Shown here: positions 35,704-43,781 of the stretch, piece by piece
Layout: each line of letters opens with the position of its first letter
Position numbering within the stretch: position 1 is the first letter of the stretch
Source of the DNA: Acidipila sp.
GTDB lineage: Bacteria; Acidobacteriota; Terriglobia; Acidiferrales; UBA7541
Direction of reading: 5' to 3'
DNA length: 64,000 bases
Assembly: GCA_010365215.1 (NCBI GenBank)
Contig: JAAFGT010000015.1
Span: 1 to 64,000 of the forward strand
Translations under genes and position numbers: made by a program
Notes under the pieces: generated by a model
Databases searched by the model: none
What the model was told of the DNA's origin: nothing
What the model saw: the letters and a program-made list of their open reading frames with translations, nothing else

Positions 35704-36045
35704 ATGCAACGAGATTGGGGATGGAAGAAGATCGGCCTGGCAGCCTTCACCGCCACGTTGGCCGTCTCGCCCGCGCCACTTCGCGCGCAGCAGGAGATCA
35801 AGCGAAAAGTCAAAACGCAAGTCGAGGCTCAATACCCCGAGCTGGCCAGGAAATACAATCTCGTCGGTCGCGTGCGCCTCTCCGTCATCGTCACCAAAGA
35901 CGGAAAAGTAAAGAGCTGCAAAGTTCTTGGCGGCAACGCCGTGCTGGCGAATTCTGCCCAGGAAGCATTGAAGGAATGGAAGTTCTTGCCCGGGACCGAA
36001 GAAACCACGGAAACAATCGAATTTGAATTTAAACCCAAGGCGTAA
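35704..36045 (+). CDS. Exported single-domain TonB-C protein
   Basis: A 113-residue protein with a signal peptide (residues 1-28, ending PLRAQ) and one TonB C-terminal-like domain (YNLVGRVRLSVIVTKDGKVK, ALKEWKFLPG). The membrane anchor and proline-rich spacer of true TonB are absent, so it is not an energy transducer by itself; it probably binds another periplasmic or outer-membrane protein. It has a strong ribosome binding site and is the first gene after the candidate sigma-54 promoter, followed by an MCP gene 73 bp later, which may link it to receptor function. Confidence 0.85.
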   Translation: MQRDWGWKKIGLAAFTATLAVSPAPLRAQQEIKRKVKTQVEAQYPELARKYNLVGRVRLSVIVTKDGKVKSCKVLGGNAVLANSAQEALKEWKFLPGTEETTETIEFEFKPKA

Positions 36046-36118
36046 ACGGACGTCGGGTAGAACTTGCGCGCGGTGCACCAGAATCCGCGGCGAAAGATAG
36101 CTGTGGAGGGAATTCGTC

Positions 36119-38134
36119 ATGACCATCGGCAGGAAGCTTTATTACGGCTTTGGCGCGATTTTGGCGCTGCTGGTCGTACTGGTCATCGTCAACACGGCCG
36201 CGATGCTGCGCGAGCGCGATGCCCGTGCCGACGCCGAGCGCGCGCTCGAGAGTGTCCGCACCATCGAATCTCTGCGTTTCCAGATCATGCAGAACCGCCT
36301 TTTTCTGGGAAGCCTGTTGCTCAGCGGGGATCATCACGAAGAAGACAAGCTGAACGCCGGAGTTAGCGATCTTTCGTCGTTACTCAGCAAGGCCCAAAAG
36401 ATGACCCAGGCGGAATCGGCGCGCACCGCGCTGGTGCACACCGAAGAATCCGAGCGCGATTGGCGGGAGAACTTCTGCAAGCCGCTGGTAGCGAAACGCC
36501 ACGACGTGGATAACGGCGTCATTTCCGTTCAGGATTTCAGCCTGGCGTACCTGCAGCACGATCCCAATGGCTACGTCCAGAAATCGTCGGCGGCACTCGA
36601 CGAAGCGTTGGCGGCGATCCGTCAAGCGCAGGATAATTCCAGCGCGTCGGCCGCAGCCGCAGCGAAGATCATCACCGTGGTGAGCACCATTGGCACGCTG
36701 CTGACCATCCTGCTTGGCCTGGCCATCGCTTATTACACCGCAAAATCGATCACCCAGCCTCTGGACCACTTGATCGCGGTAGCCCGCGAGATCGGCGATT
36801 CCGGTGATCTCAATCAAACCATCGACATCCAGCGTGACGATGAGATCGGCGCGCTGGCCAAGACTTTTAACGGCATGGTGAATTATTTGAAGGAGATGTC
36901 CGTGGTCTCCGCCGCAGTGGCCGAGGGCGACCTGATGGTGGAGATTACGCCCCGCTCGGACCGCGACACCCTTGCCCATGCCTTTGCCCGCATGGCGCTG
37001 GGCCTGCAAGAGCTGGTCAGGCGCGTGCGCGAGAGCGCTTCCCAGGTGGCCGCTGGTTCCAATGAAGTGGCCAACGCCTCCGACGATTCCGCCAAGGTAA
37101 GCGTGCAGGCCGCCGCGGCCATCGACGAAGTCACCAGCACCATGCACGAGATGAGCATCAACGTGCAGAATGTGGTCAAGAACACCCAGTTCCAAGCCTC
37201 CAGCGTCACACAAACTTCGGCATCCATCGACCAGATGGTCGCCTCCATTCAGCGTGTCGCGGATACTTCCAAGGCGCTTCTGGATATTTCGCAGCGTTCC
37301 CGCGAGGAAGTCCGCACCGGCTTGTTGAGCATGGAGAAAACAACCCTGGGGTTGAACAAAACTAACAAGGTCATTCAGACGTCGGCAGGAATGATTTCCG
37401 CGCTGGGCGAGCGTGCCGACTCCATCGGCAAAATCATTGAAGTCATCGATGACCTTGCCGAACAGACCAACCTGCTGGCGCTGAACGCAGCTATCGAGGC
37501 CGCGCGCGCCGGCGAGCACGGACTGGGTTTCGCCGTGGTCGCGGATGAAGTGCGCAAGCTGGCCGAAAAATCCACGCAATCCACCAAGGAGATCGCCGAG
37601 CTGATCGGGAGCATTCAAAAGGAAGCACGCGAAGCCGTCAAGAACATGGCCGACAGCACCAAGATCGTGGAGGAAGGGCTGACTCTGGGCAGCGAACTCA
37701 ACTCCGCGCTGGGCAAAATCTCCAATGTCGTCACCGAAGTCTACCAATACGCGCAGGAGATTGGCGCGGCCACCCACGAACAGGCCAACGGTTCTACGCA
37801 GATCTCCAAAGCCACCACGCGCCTGAACGAAATTTCTCAGGAAATTAATTCCTCGGTGGAAGAGCAGGCCTCCGGCGTGCAAGCCGTGGTGCGGGCCATG
37901 GAAAAGATGCGCGAGCTGGTGCAGCAGTCTTCATCGGGCGCCACGGAGCTCGCCGCCGCCGCCGACCAGATGACCAAAATGTCCCGCGCGCTTCTCGACA
38001 CCATGGGGCGCTTCGAGCTCGATGGTCACACCGGCGAGGGCCAGAATGGCCAGCGCAAGAAAGTCCGCGGCCCCAAGCGCGAGTCCAGCAATGGGCACTC
38101 CGCCGCGGAGTATGCCGAAATGGCTCGCTCCTAA
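36119..38134 (+). CDS. Methyl-accepting chemotaxis protein with four-helix sensor domain
   Basis: A 671-residue transmembrane chemoreceptor. TM1 lies at about residues 8-28; a helical periplasmic domain of about 155 residues with the length and pattern of a four-helix-bundle sensor follows; TM2 is at about 185-208 (ITVVSTIGTLLTILLGLAIA). A HAMP domain (SITQPLDHLIAVAREIGDSG) and a second HAMP-like stretch (MVNYLKEMSVVSAAVAEGDL) precede the signalling coiled coil with the tip [20 protein letters not shown]. The C-terminus is basic and Ser/Asn-rich, without an NWETF-type tether for CheR/CheB. It is cotranscribed with CheW 17 bp downstream. The ligand cannot be predicted. Confidence 0.95.
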   Translation: MTIGRKLYYGFGAILALLVVLVIVNTAAMLRERDARADAERALESVRTIESLRFQIMQNRLFLGSLLLSGDHHEEDKLNAGVSDLSSLLSKAQKMTQAESARTALVHTEESERDWRENFCKPLVAKRHDVDNGVISVQDFSLAYLQHDPNGYVQKSSAALDEALAAIRQAQDNSSASAAAAAKIITVVSTIGTLLTILLGLAIAYYTAKSITQPLDHLIAVAREIGDSGDLNQTIDIQRDDEIGALAKTFNGMVNYLKEMSVVSAAVAEGDLMVEITPRSDRDTLAHAFARMALGLQELVRRVRESASQVAAGSNEVANASDDSAKVSVQAAAAIDEVTSTMHEMSINVQNVVKNTQFQASSVTQTSASIDQMVASIQRVADTSKALLDISQRSREEVRTGLLSMEKTTLGLNKTNKVIQTSAGMISALGERADSIGKIIEVIDDLAEQTNLLALNAAIEAARAGEHGLGFAVVADEVRKLAEKSTQSTKEIAELIGSIQKEAREAVKNMADSTKIVEEGLTLGSELNSALGKISNVVTEVYQYAQEIGAATHEQANGSTQISKATTRLNEISQEINSSVEEQASGVQAVVRAMEKMRELVQQSSSGATELAAAADQMTKMSRALLDTMGRFELDGHTGEGQNGQRKKVRGPKRESSNGHSAAEYAEMARS

Positions 38135-38151
38135 AGCCGGCGAAAAAAAAT

Positions 38152-38628
38152 ATGAAGAAAGATCTGCATCTGGTCGGTTTTCGGGTCGGGCGCGAGACTT
38201 TCGGCGTGCCCATCGCTATGGTCCGCGAAATCGTGCGCGTGCCCGAAATCACTGCGGTGCCCAACGCTCCGGACCACGTCGAAGGGGTCATCAATTTGCG
38301 CGGCAAGATCGTGCCCGTAGTGGATCTGCGCCGCAGGTTCGGCCAGCCGGAAGTCCAGAAATCGAAAACCAATCGCATCCTGGTGGTGGACCTGGCGGAC
38401 AAAATTGTGGGACTCATCGTGCACTCCGCTTCCGAGGTGCTGAAGATTCCTGCCGCGGATATGGAAGCGCCCGACACCCTGCTTCAGGAAAATCAAAATA
38501 ACTTTGTAATCGGCGTGGGCAAGCTGCACGGGCGCCTGATCCTGCTCCTGGATCTGAATAAAGTTCTCCAGCGCGGCGAGCTGAACGGTTTGAACGGTCT
38601 CGAGCAGCCGGCGTTGGCCAAGGCCTAG
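38152..38628 (+). CDS. cheW: Chemotaxis coupling protein CheW (cluster 2)
   Basis: A 158-residue canonical CheW: DLHLVGFRVGRETFGVPIAM opens the domain, IVRVPEITAVPNAPDHVEGV leads to the receptor-binding segment with VINLRGKIVPVVDLRRRFG, and DLADKIVGLIVHSASEVLKI closes it. It joins the upstream MCP to the CheA encoded at 39588. It lies 17 bp after the MCP gene and 57 bp before the likely CheR start, in one operon. Confidence 0.95.
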   Translation: MKKDLHLVGFRVGRETFGVPIAMVREIVRVPEITAVPNAPDHVEGVINLRGKIVPVVDLRRRFGQPEVQKSKTNRILVVDLADKIVGLIVHSASEVLKIPAADMEAPDTLLQENQNNFVIGVGKLHGRLILLLDLNKVLQRGELNGLNGLEQPALAKA

Positions 38629-38685
38629 GTTCATGGCGCCGTATCGATGCCCGCGGCGACGGTCAGAAAGAAAGTAGCGGAGATC

Positions 38686-39591
38686 ATGGCGACCACCACA
38701 TTGCCGGTGCTCTTTACCGAACCTGAATTGAAGCTGCTGCAAACCCTTGTTTACCAGGAATGCGGCATGTTCTTCGACGAGCGTCGCGCGCACTTTTTGC
38801 AGGACCGCCTGCAGCGCCGTCTGAAAGCCTGCCAGATGGATTCCTTCCACAGTTATTACCAGTTGCTGACCAGCCGGGAAGGCAAAAAGGAAATCAGCGC
38901 GCTGCTCGAGAACCTCACCGTCAACGAGACCAGTTTTTTTCGCAACCGTCCGCAGCTCGACCTGTTCCAGAAAAAGATCCTCGAGGATCTGCTGCATCGC
39001 AAGCAGGCGCACCGCGAATGGACGCTCAAGCTCTGGAGCGCAGGCTGCTCCACCGGGCAGGAGCCCTACACGCTGGCCATGATGATCTGCGACGCGCTGG
39101 CCTATTACTACCTGCGGAACCCGCTGCCGTTCGAGATGCCCTCGCCCAGGCCGCTGATTCCCCCGCCGTGGCGCCTGGATTTATTGGCTTCCGACATCAG
39201 CTATGCGGCGCTGCGCGCGGCGCAGGAAGGCAGCTATCCGGAAAGCCAGATGGAGCCGGTGGATTACACCTGCCGCCTGCGCTACTTCGAGAAACTCGGC
39301 GACCGCTATGCCGTGAAGAAGAGTCTCAAAGAACTTGTGCAGTTCGATTTCCACAATTTGAAAACGGAATACCTGCCGCAGCGTAACGACATTATTTTCT
39401 GCCGCAACGTGATGATCTACTTCGACGAAGCCGAGCAGAAACGCCTGGTGGAAAAGTTCTATCGCTGCCTCAACCCCGGCGGCTACCTGTTCGTGGGCCA
39501 CGCCGAGAGCCTCTTCGGACTCTCCAGCAGGTTTCGCATGATTCACGAAAATAACGGCACCGCCTACCAGCGCATCGAGGTGCCGGCATGA
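38686..39591 (+). CDS. cheR: Chemoreceptor methyltransferase CheR (cluster 2)
   Basis: A SAM-dependent receptor methyltransferase, about 301 residues from the ATG at 38686, which has GGAG close before it; an ATG at 38647 would add 13 residues and cannot be excluded. The N-terminal helical domain contains KEISALLENLTVNETSFFRN, and the SAM-binding core SAGCSTGQEPYTLAM. An insertion of about 25 residues rich in Pro and Leu (YYYLRNPLPFEMPSPRPLIP) follows, then LLASDISYAALRAAQEGSYP and IFCRNVMIYFDEAEQKRLVE. The stop overlaps the CheA start (ATGA). Confidence 0.95.
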   Translation: MATTTLPVLFTEPELKLLQTLVYQECGMFFDERRAHFLQDRLQRRLKACQMDSFHSYYQLLTSREGKKEISALLENLTVNETSFFRNRPQLDLFQKKILEDLLHRKQAHREWTLKLWSAGCSTGQEPYTLAMMICDALAYYYLRNPLPFEMPSPRPLIPPPWRLDLLASDISYAALRAAQEGSYPESQMEPVDYTCRLRYFEKLGDRYAVKKSLKELVQFDFHNLKTEYLPQRNDIIFCRNVMIYFDEAEQKRLVEKFYRCLNPGGYLFVGHAESLFGLSSRFRMIHENNGTAYQRIEVPA

Positions 39592-41681
39592 CCTTTTTTT
39601 CCGAGGAGCGCGCCGCCGAGCTGCGCGAAGTCTTCTTCGAGAGCTCGCAGGAAATCCTGCAGGGCTTGAACGAATGCGGGCTTGCGCTGGAAAAGCATGC
39701 GGATGATCCCGCCATCCTTCGGCGCGTGCGGCGCGCGTTGCATACCCTCAAAGGGGACGCGGCGGCCTGCGGCTATCTGGACATGAGCAAACTGGCTCAT
39801 GACCTGGAAGATGCCTTTAGCGCGGAGCTGCCCGCCGGGAAAACCGGCGCCCTGGCCGAGTTGGTCCTGACCGCGGCGGATACTTTTCACGCCATGCTTT
39901 CCGCTTACCGGGAAAATATTTTGCCGCCTCCCAGCGAGGCAGTGCGCGCGTGCCTTCAGCAGTATCTCGGGCAGCATCCCGGGCAGCATCCCGCGCAGCA
40001 TTCCGCGCCACATTCCGCGCAGCATCCCGGGGGAGGTCCCAGCACCCTCCCGCCCGCGGAGCACTCCGCGAGTCGTGGTGCGCAGTTTGGCTGGAGCGAG
40101 TACGAGCAAATGATGATCGAGGAGGCTGTTGCACGCGGTGAAGCCGTCTATAACGTGGCTCTGGAGATCGTCCCGGACTCTCCCTTGCGTGCCGCGGCGC
40201 TGCAGCTCGTGCGCAACGTGCTGCACGCCTGCGGCAGCATTTTGGCGCTGCGTCCCGACGACAATGTAGTCGTGGAAGACGTCAAAGTCATCGAAGCGGC
40301 CGTGGCCAGCTCTCGCTCGCGGGACTGGATCGAGCAGAAGTGCGCCATCCCTTCGGTGGTTTCCGCGATCCTGATTGAAAAAATTGAAGACTCGGAAATG
40401 AAAATCGTGGAATCAGGTCAGGCGCATCTCGTCCCGCAGGCTGTGCCGCCCTCAAGCGTTGCCGCGCTGCATACCGTTGAAAACAGTTTGCGCGTCGATA
40501 CCGCGCGCATCGATGCGGTGATGAATCTGGTGGGTGAGCTGATTATTGGAAAGTCGGCCTTGCAGCAGATCGTTTCGGAGTTTGAAAAACGCCTCCCGCG
40601 GGACCCGTTGCGCAGCCGGTTTGTGGATGCCCTGGCATTTCAGTCGCGCGTGCTGGGCGATTTGCAGAAGTCCGTGATGAAAATTCGCATGGTGCCGGTG
40701 GAGCAACTGTTCCGGCGCTTCCCGCGCGTCGTACGCGACGTCGCTAAATCGTGCGGAAAGGATGTAGCGCTCACCGTCTCTGGTCAGCAAACCGATCTCG
40801 ACAAGAGCATCCTCGACGCCCTGGCCGAACCGATGGCCCATCTGGTGCGCAATGCGGTTGGGCACGGCATCGAGCCTTCCGAGGAGCGCATTGCCGCCGG
40901 AAAGCCGGCGCGCGGAATGGTGCGGCTCAAGGCCTATCACCAGGGCAATCAGGTGGTCATCGAGGTTGGCGATGATGGCCGCGGCATCGATAGCGCGAGT
41001 CTGCTGTCCAAGGCTATCGAGCGCGGAATTATTACGCGGGAGGAGGCTGCACGCCTCAGCCCGGCAGAATCTTTGAACCTTGTTTTTCAGCCCGGGCTGA
41101 GCACCGCCTCGCAAGTCACGGAAATTTCAGGGCGCGGAGTGGGCATGGACGTCGTGCGTACCGCCCTCGAACATATGAAGGGCTCGGTGAGAATCGAGAG
41201 CAAGCCGGGCGTTGGCACGACCTTTCTGTTAATGGTACCGCTCACCCTGGCCAGCATCCAGGCGCTGTTGTTCCGCGCCGGCGATCAGCTTTACGCCGTT
41301 CCGCTGACCATGGTGCTGGAAATCACCCGCGCCACCGAAGACGAAATTCATCGCGTCGACAATCGCGAAGTCCTGCGGCTGCGCGATCAGGTGCTGACCG
41401 TGGTGCGCCTCGACCGGCTGGCCAGGACGCGTCCAGTAGCCGTAGCGCGGCGGCTGTATGTGGTCGTCGTTGCCGTGGCCGATCGCAAGTTCGCGCTGCT
41501 TGTGGACCGGATGGTGGGCGAAGAAGAGCTGGTGATGAAATCGCTGGATGGCTGCCTGTTTGACGCGGAGATGGTGAGCGGCGCGTCGATTCTGGGAGAT
41601 GGCACCGTGGTGCTGATTCTTAATCTTCCCGCGGTTACCGCGCGCCTGGGGAAGGCGCAGCCCCTTGAGGCCACGGCATGA
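39588..41681 (+). CDS. cheA: Chemotaxis histidine kinase CheA (cluster 2)
   Basis: A 697-residue CheA. The N-terminal HPt domain has phospho-acceptor His52 (RALHTLKGDAAACG). A linker at residues 129-146 consists of Gln-His-Pro type repeats. The dimerisation domain starts around residue 300 (LRVDTARIDAVMNLVGELII), followed by the ATPase (NAVGHGIEPSEERIAAGKPA, GRGVGMDVVRTAL) and the C-terminal CheW-like regulatory domain (IQALLFRAGDQLYAVPLTMV). There is no attached receiver, unlike the cluster 1 kinase, so phosphate should pass to the separate CheY and CheB encoded next. The start and stop overlap cheR and cheB by ATGA. Confidence 0.96.
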   Translation: MTFFSEERAAELREVFFESSQEILQGLNECGLALEKHADDPAILRRVRRALHTLKGDAAACGYLDMSKLAHDLEDAFSAELPAGKTGALAELVLTAADTFHAMLSAYRENILPPPSEAVRACLQQYLGQHPGQHPAQHSAPHSAQHPGGGPSTLPPAEHSASRGAQFGWSEYEQMMIEEAVARGEAVYNVALEIVPDSPLRAAALQLVRNVLHACGSILALRPDDNVVVEDVKVIEAAVASSRSRDWIEQKCAIPSVVSAILIEKIEDSEMKIVESGQAHLVPQAVPPSSVAALHTVENSLRVDTARIDAVMNLVGELIIGKSALQQIVSEFEKRLPRDPLRSRFVDALAFQSRVLGDLQKSVMKIRMVPVEQLFRRFPRVVRDVAKSCGKDVALTVSGQQTDLDKSILDALAEPMAHLVRNAVGHGIEPSEERIAAGKPARGMVRLKAYHQGNQVVIEVGDDGRGIDSASLLSKAIERGIITREEAARLSPAESLNLVFQPGLSTASQVTEISGRGVGMDVVRTALEHMKGSVRIESKPGVGTTFLLMVPLTLASIQALLFRAGDQLYAVPLTMVLEITRATEDEIHRVDNREVLRLRDQVLTVVRLDRLARTRPVAVARRLYVVVVAVADRKFALLVDRMVGEEELVMKSLDGCLFDAEMVSGASILGDGTVVLILNLPAVTARLGKAQPLEATA
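39972..40028 (+). repeat. In-frame 12-bp repeats in the cheA linker
   Basis: A 12-bp unit of the form CAGCATCCCGGG/CAGCATTCCGCG is repeated about five times without breaking the frame, encoding Gln-His-Pro/Ser-Gly/Ala units at CheA residues 129-146, between the HPt and P2-like part. Confidence 0.85.
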
Positions 41682-42769
41682 GCAAGCCCGTACGCGTGCT
41701 GGTGGTGGACGATTCCGCGCTGATGCGCAAGCTCATCCCGCAGATTCTCGCCGCGGACCGTGCCATACAGGTGGTAGGCACGGCTATGGACGGAGCGTTC
41801 GCGTTAAAGAAAATTGCCGAGCTGCAGCCCGACGTGGTGACCCTGGATCTGGAAATGCCGCGCATGGACGGACTCGATACTTTGCGCGAGATCACGCGCC
41901 GGTTCGAAATCCCCGTGATTATCGTCAGCGCCCACACGCGCAACGCAGCCTCAGCAGCCTTTAACGCCCTGGCGCTGGGAGCCTTCGATTTTGTAAGCAA
42001 GCCCGGCGACGCGTCTTCCGGGAACCTGCAGGAGATCGCCGGTGAGCTCGCTGCAAAGATCAAAGTGGCGGCGCAGGTCGGGTTGCGAAAAATCACACTG
42101 CCGGCTCCGGCCCTCGCACGCAAGCGGGATAAACCACTCTGGCGGCCTGTTGTGGCGCCCACACGCGTGATCGGCATCGGCATTTCCACCGGCGGACCGA
42201 ATACGCTGCAGTATGTTCTGGCGCAGATCCCGCAAGAGTTCCTGGGAACGATCCTGGTGGTGCAGCATATGCCCGCCGGATTTACGGAAATGTTTGCGCG
42301 CCGCCTCGATCAGCACACTTTGTTGCACGTAAAAGAAGCGCAGTCGGGTGATCTTCTGCTGGCCGGGCGCGTGCTGATCTGTCCGGGTGACAAACACATG
42401 AAGATTCACCGCTCCCCTGCGGGATTCGTAGTAGTGCTCTCCGACCAGGAACGCGTCAACGGCCACCGCCCCTCGGTGGATGTGCTGTTTCGTTCTCTGG
42501 CACAGGAGTTTGGCAGCAGTGCCCTGGCGGTGTTGATGACCGGCATGGGCGCAGATGGCGCCGAGGGAATGGGCGTAGTGAAGTCCGCGGGAGGGCTGAC
42601 GCTGGCGCAAAGCCCTGAGAGTTGCGTGGTGGACACCATGCCCCGCGCCGCCATCGATAGAGGCCACGCTTCGCGAGTGATCGCGCTCGAGGCGCTGGCC
42701 GGAACGTTACAGGCGGAGTGCGCGGCCGCGCCGGCTTTGAAATCCGAGTTTGTATCCCTTCTCCGGTAA
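41678..42769 (+). CDS. cheB: Chemotaxis protein-glutamate methylesterase CheB (cluster 2)
   Basis: A 363-residue CheB. The receiver (residues 5-120) has Asp10/Asp11 and phospho-acceptor Asp57 (VVTLDLEMPRMDG). The methylesterase domain shows the catalytic Ser in GIGISTGGPNTLQ, His in VVQHMPAGF and Asp in GMGADGAEG. The linker is short, unlike the cluster 1 CheB. The gene begins at an ATGA overlap with the cheA stop. Together with CheR it gives the second pathway its own adaptation module. Confidence 0.96.
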   Translation: MSKPVRVLVVDDSALMRKLIPQILAADRAIQVVGTAMDGAFALKKIAELQPDVVTLDLEMPRMDGLDTLREITRRFEIPVIIVSAHTRNAASAAFNALALGAFDFVSKPGDASSGNLQEIAGELAAKIKVAAQVGLRKITLPAPALARKRDKPLWRPVVAPTRVIGIGISTGGPNTLQYVLAQIPQEFLGTILVVQHMPAGFTEMFARRLDQHTLLHVKEAQSGDLLLAGRVLICPGDKHMKIHRSPAGFVVVLSDQERVNGHRPSVDVLFRSLAQEFGSSALAVLMTGMGADGAEGMGVVKSAGGLTLAQSPESCVVDTMPRAAIDRGHASRVIALEALAGTLQAECAAAPALKSEFVSLLR

Positions 42770-42809
42770 CTTCCGGAGCAGGCAGCACCATAGCGGTGAG
42801 GAGAATCAC

Positions 42810-43265
42810 ATGGACCAGTACGTGCCCCTGATCAGGAAGAAGGACAAACAGCCCATCCGGTTTCTGGTGGTGGACGACTCCATCTTCGCGCGCAAAAACC
42901 TGACCAAAATGATCGACGTTTTCGGCGGCGAGCTGGCCGGTGAAGCGGGTGATGGTTGCACCGCCATCACCGAATACAATCGCACGCTGCCCGACATCGT
43001 GCTGATGGATATCACCATGCCGCAGATGGAGGGCATCGAAGCCGTGGAGCGCATCGTGCGCCAGCACGCCGACGCGCGCATCATTATGGTGTCGTCGGTG
43101 GGGTACCAGGAAAATATCCTGGCGGCGCTGCAAAAGGGCGCCAAGCATTTCGTGCAGAAACCGGTCAGGCCCGACGTGCTCTACGAGATCATCCGCTACG
43201 TGCTGGGCGATGACGCCGAGGCCGCGCCGGCCGTCACCACTCTGGCCGGGGAAGCGCGTTTATGA
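42810..43265 (+). CDS. cheY: Response regulator CheY (cluster 2)
   Basis: A 151-residue receiver with a short N-terminal extension and an Ala-rich tail. Acidic residues Asp22/Asp23 (FLVVDDSIFARK), phospho-acceptor Asp67 (VLMDITMPQMEG), the switch Ser of IMVSSVG and Lys in FVQKPVRP are intact. The start at 42810 has GAGGAG before it; the longer frame overlapping cheB is rejected. The next gene, a CheX-type phosphatase, overlaps its stop by ATGA, suggesting the two act as a pair controlling CheY phosphate lifetime. Confidence 0.94.
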   Translation: MDQYVPLIRKKDKQPIRFLVVDDSIFARKNLTKMIDVFGGELAGEAGDGCTAITEYNRTLPDIVLMDITMPQMEGIEAVERIVRQHADARIIMVSSVGYQENILAALQKGAKHFVQKPVRPDVLYEIIRYVLGDDAEAAPAVTTLAGEARL

Positions 43266-43762
43266 AGATGGAGCTGATCCAGCCGTTCATCAATTCCGCG
43301 GACGCCATCCTGGCGCAGGTCATGCACTGCTCGACGAAGATCGGCGATGTGAGCATGGAGCAGGAGGCCTACAGGCGTAAGGGCACGGCCTCGGTAGTTG
43401 CCATCCATGGCGACATCGAAGGCCGCGTGATTCTCGATCTTGATCCAAAAACCGCGATCCATGTCGCCAGCCAGCTCTGCGGGGCGCCGGTGGAGGAATC
43501 GGAAGACATCGTGCGGGAAACGGTGAACGAGCTGGCCAACATGGTCATTGGCAACGCCGTGACTCTGCTCAATAACGAAGGTCACCACTTCAAAGTTTTG
43601 CCGCCGGAAGCGCACGTCGAAGCGCAGGGCTTTGCCGGCAGCGACGACACCGAAGCTCTGGTGATGTGCTTCGAGACGCCGAGCGGAGACATCTACTTGA
43701 ATATCGCCATGCGTTATAACCGCCGGCGCAAGGAGGAGCGCGCTGCCGTGGAAATCGCCTGA
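43262..43762 (+). CDS. cheX: CheX-type CheY-P phosphatase
   Basis: A 166-residue protein of the CheC/CheX/FliY phosphatase family. It contains the active-site helix ETVNELANMVIGNA with the conserved Glu and Asn of the E-x-x-N motif, and the strand order KGTASVVAIHGDIEGRVILD, EAHVEAQGF, GDIYLNIAMRY typical of CheX. It should speed removal of phosphate from CheY, ending the signal. It replaces CheZ. It is translationally coupled to cheY and is the last gene of the plus-strand chemosensory operon; a PilZ gene converges on it 19 bp downstream. Confidence 0.85.
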   Translation: MKMELIQPFINSADAILAQVMHCSTKIGDVSMEQEAYRRKGTASVVAIHGDIEGRVILDLDPKTAIHVASQLCGAPVEESEDIVRETVNELANMVIGNAVTLLNNEGHHFKVLPPEAHVEAQGFAGSDDTEALVMCFETPSGDIYLNIAMRYNRRRKEERAAVEIA

Positions 43763-43781
43763 TGGTTCGGCGTTGCTCCCG

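Noticed and set aside
36380-37882. A 500-residue frame antisense to the MCP
   Set aside because: Gly/His/Asp-rich shadow of the coiled-coil gene; no domain or ribosome binding site.
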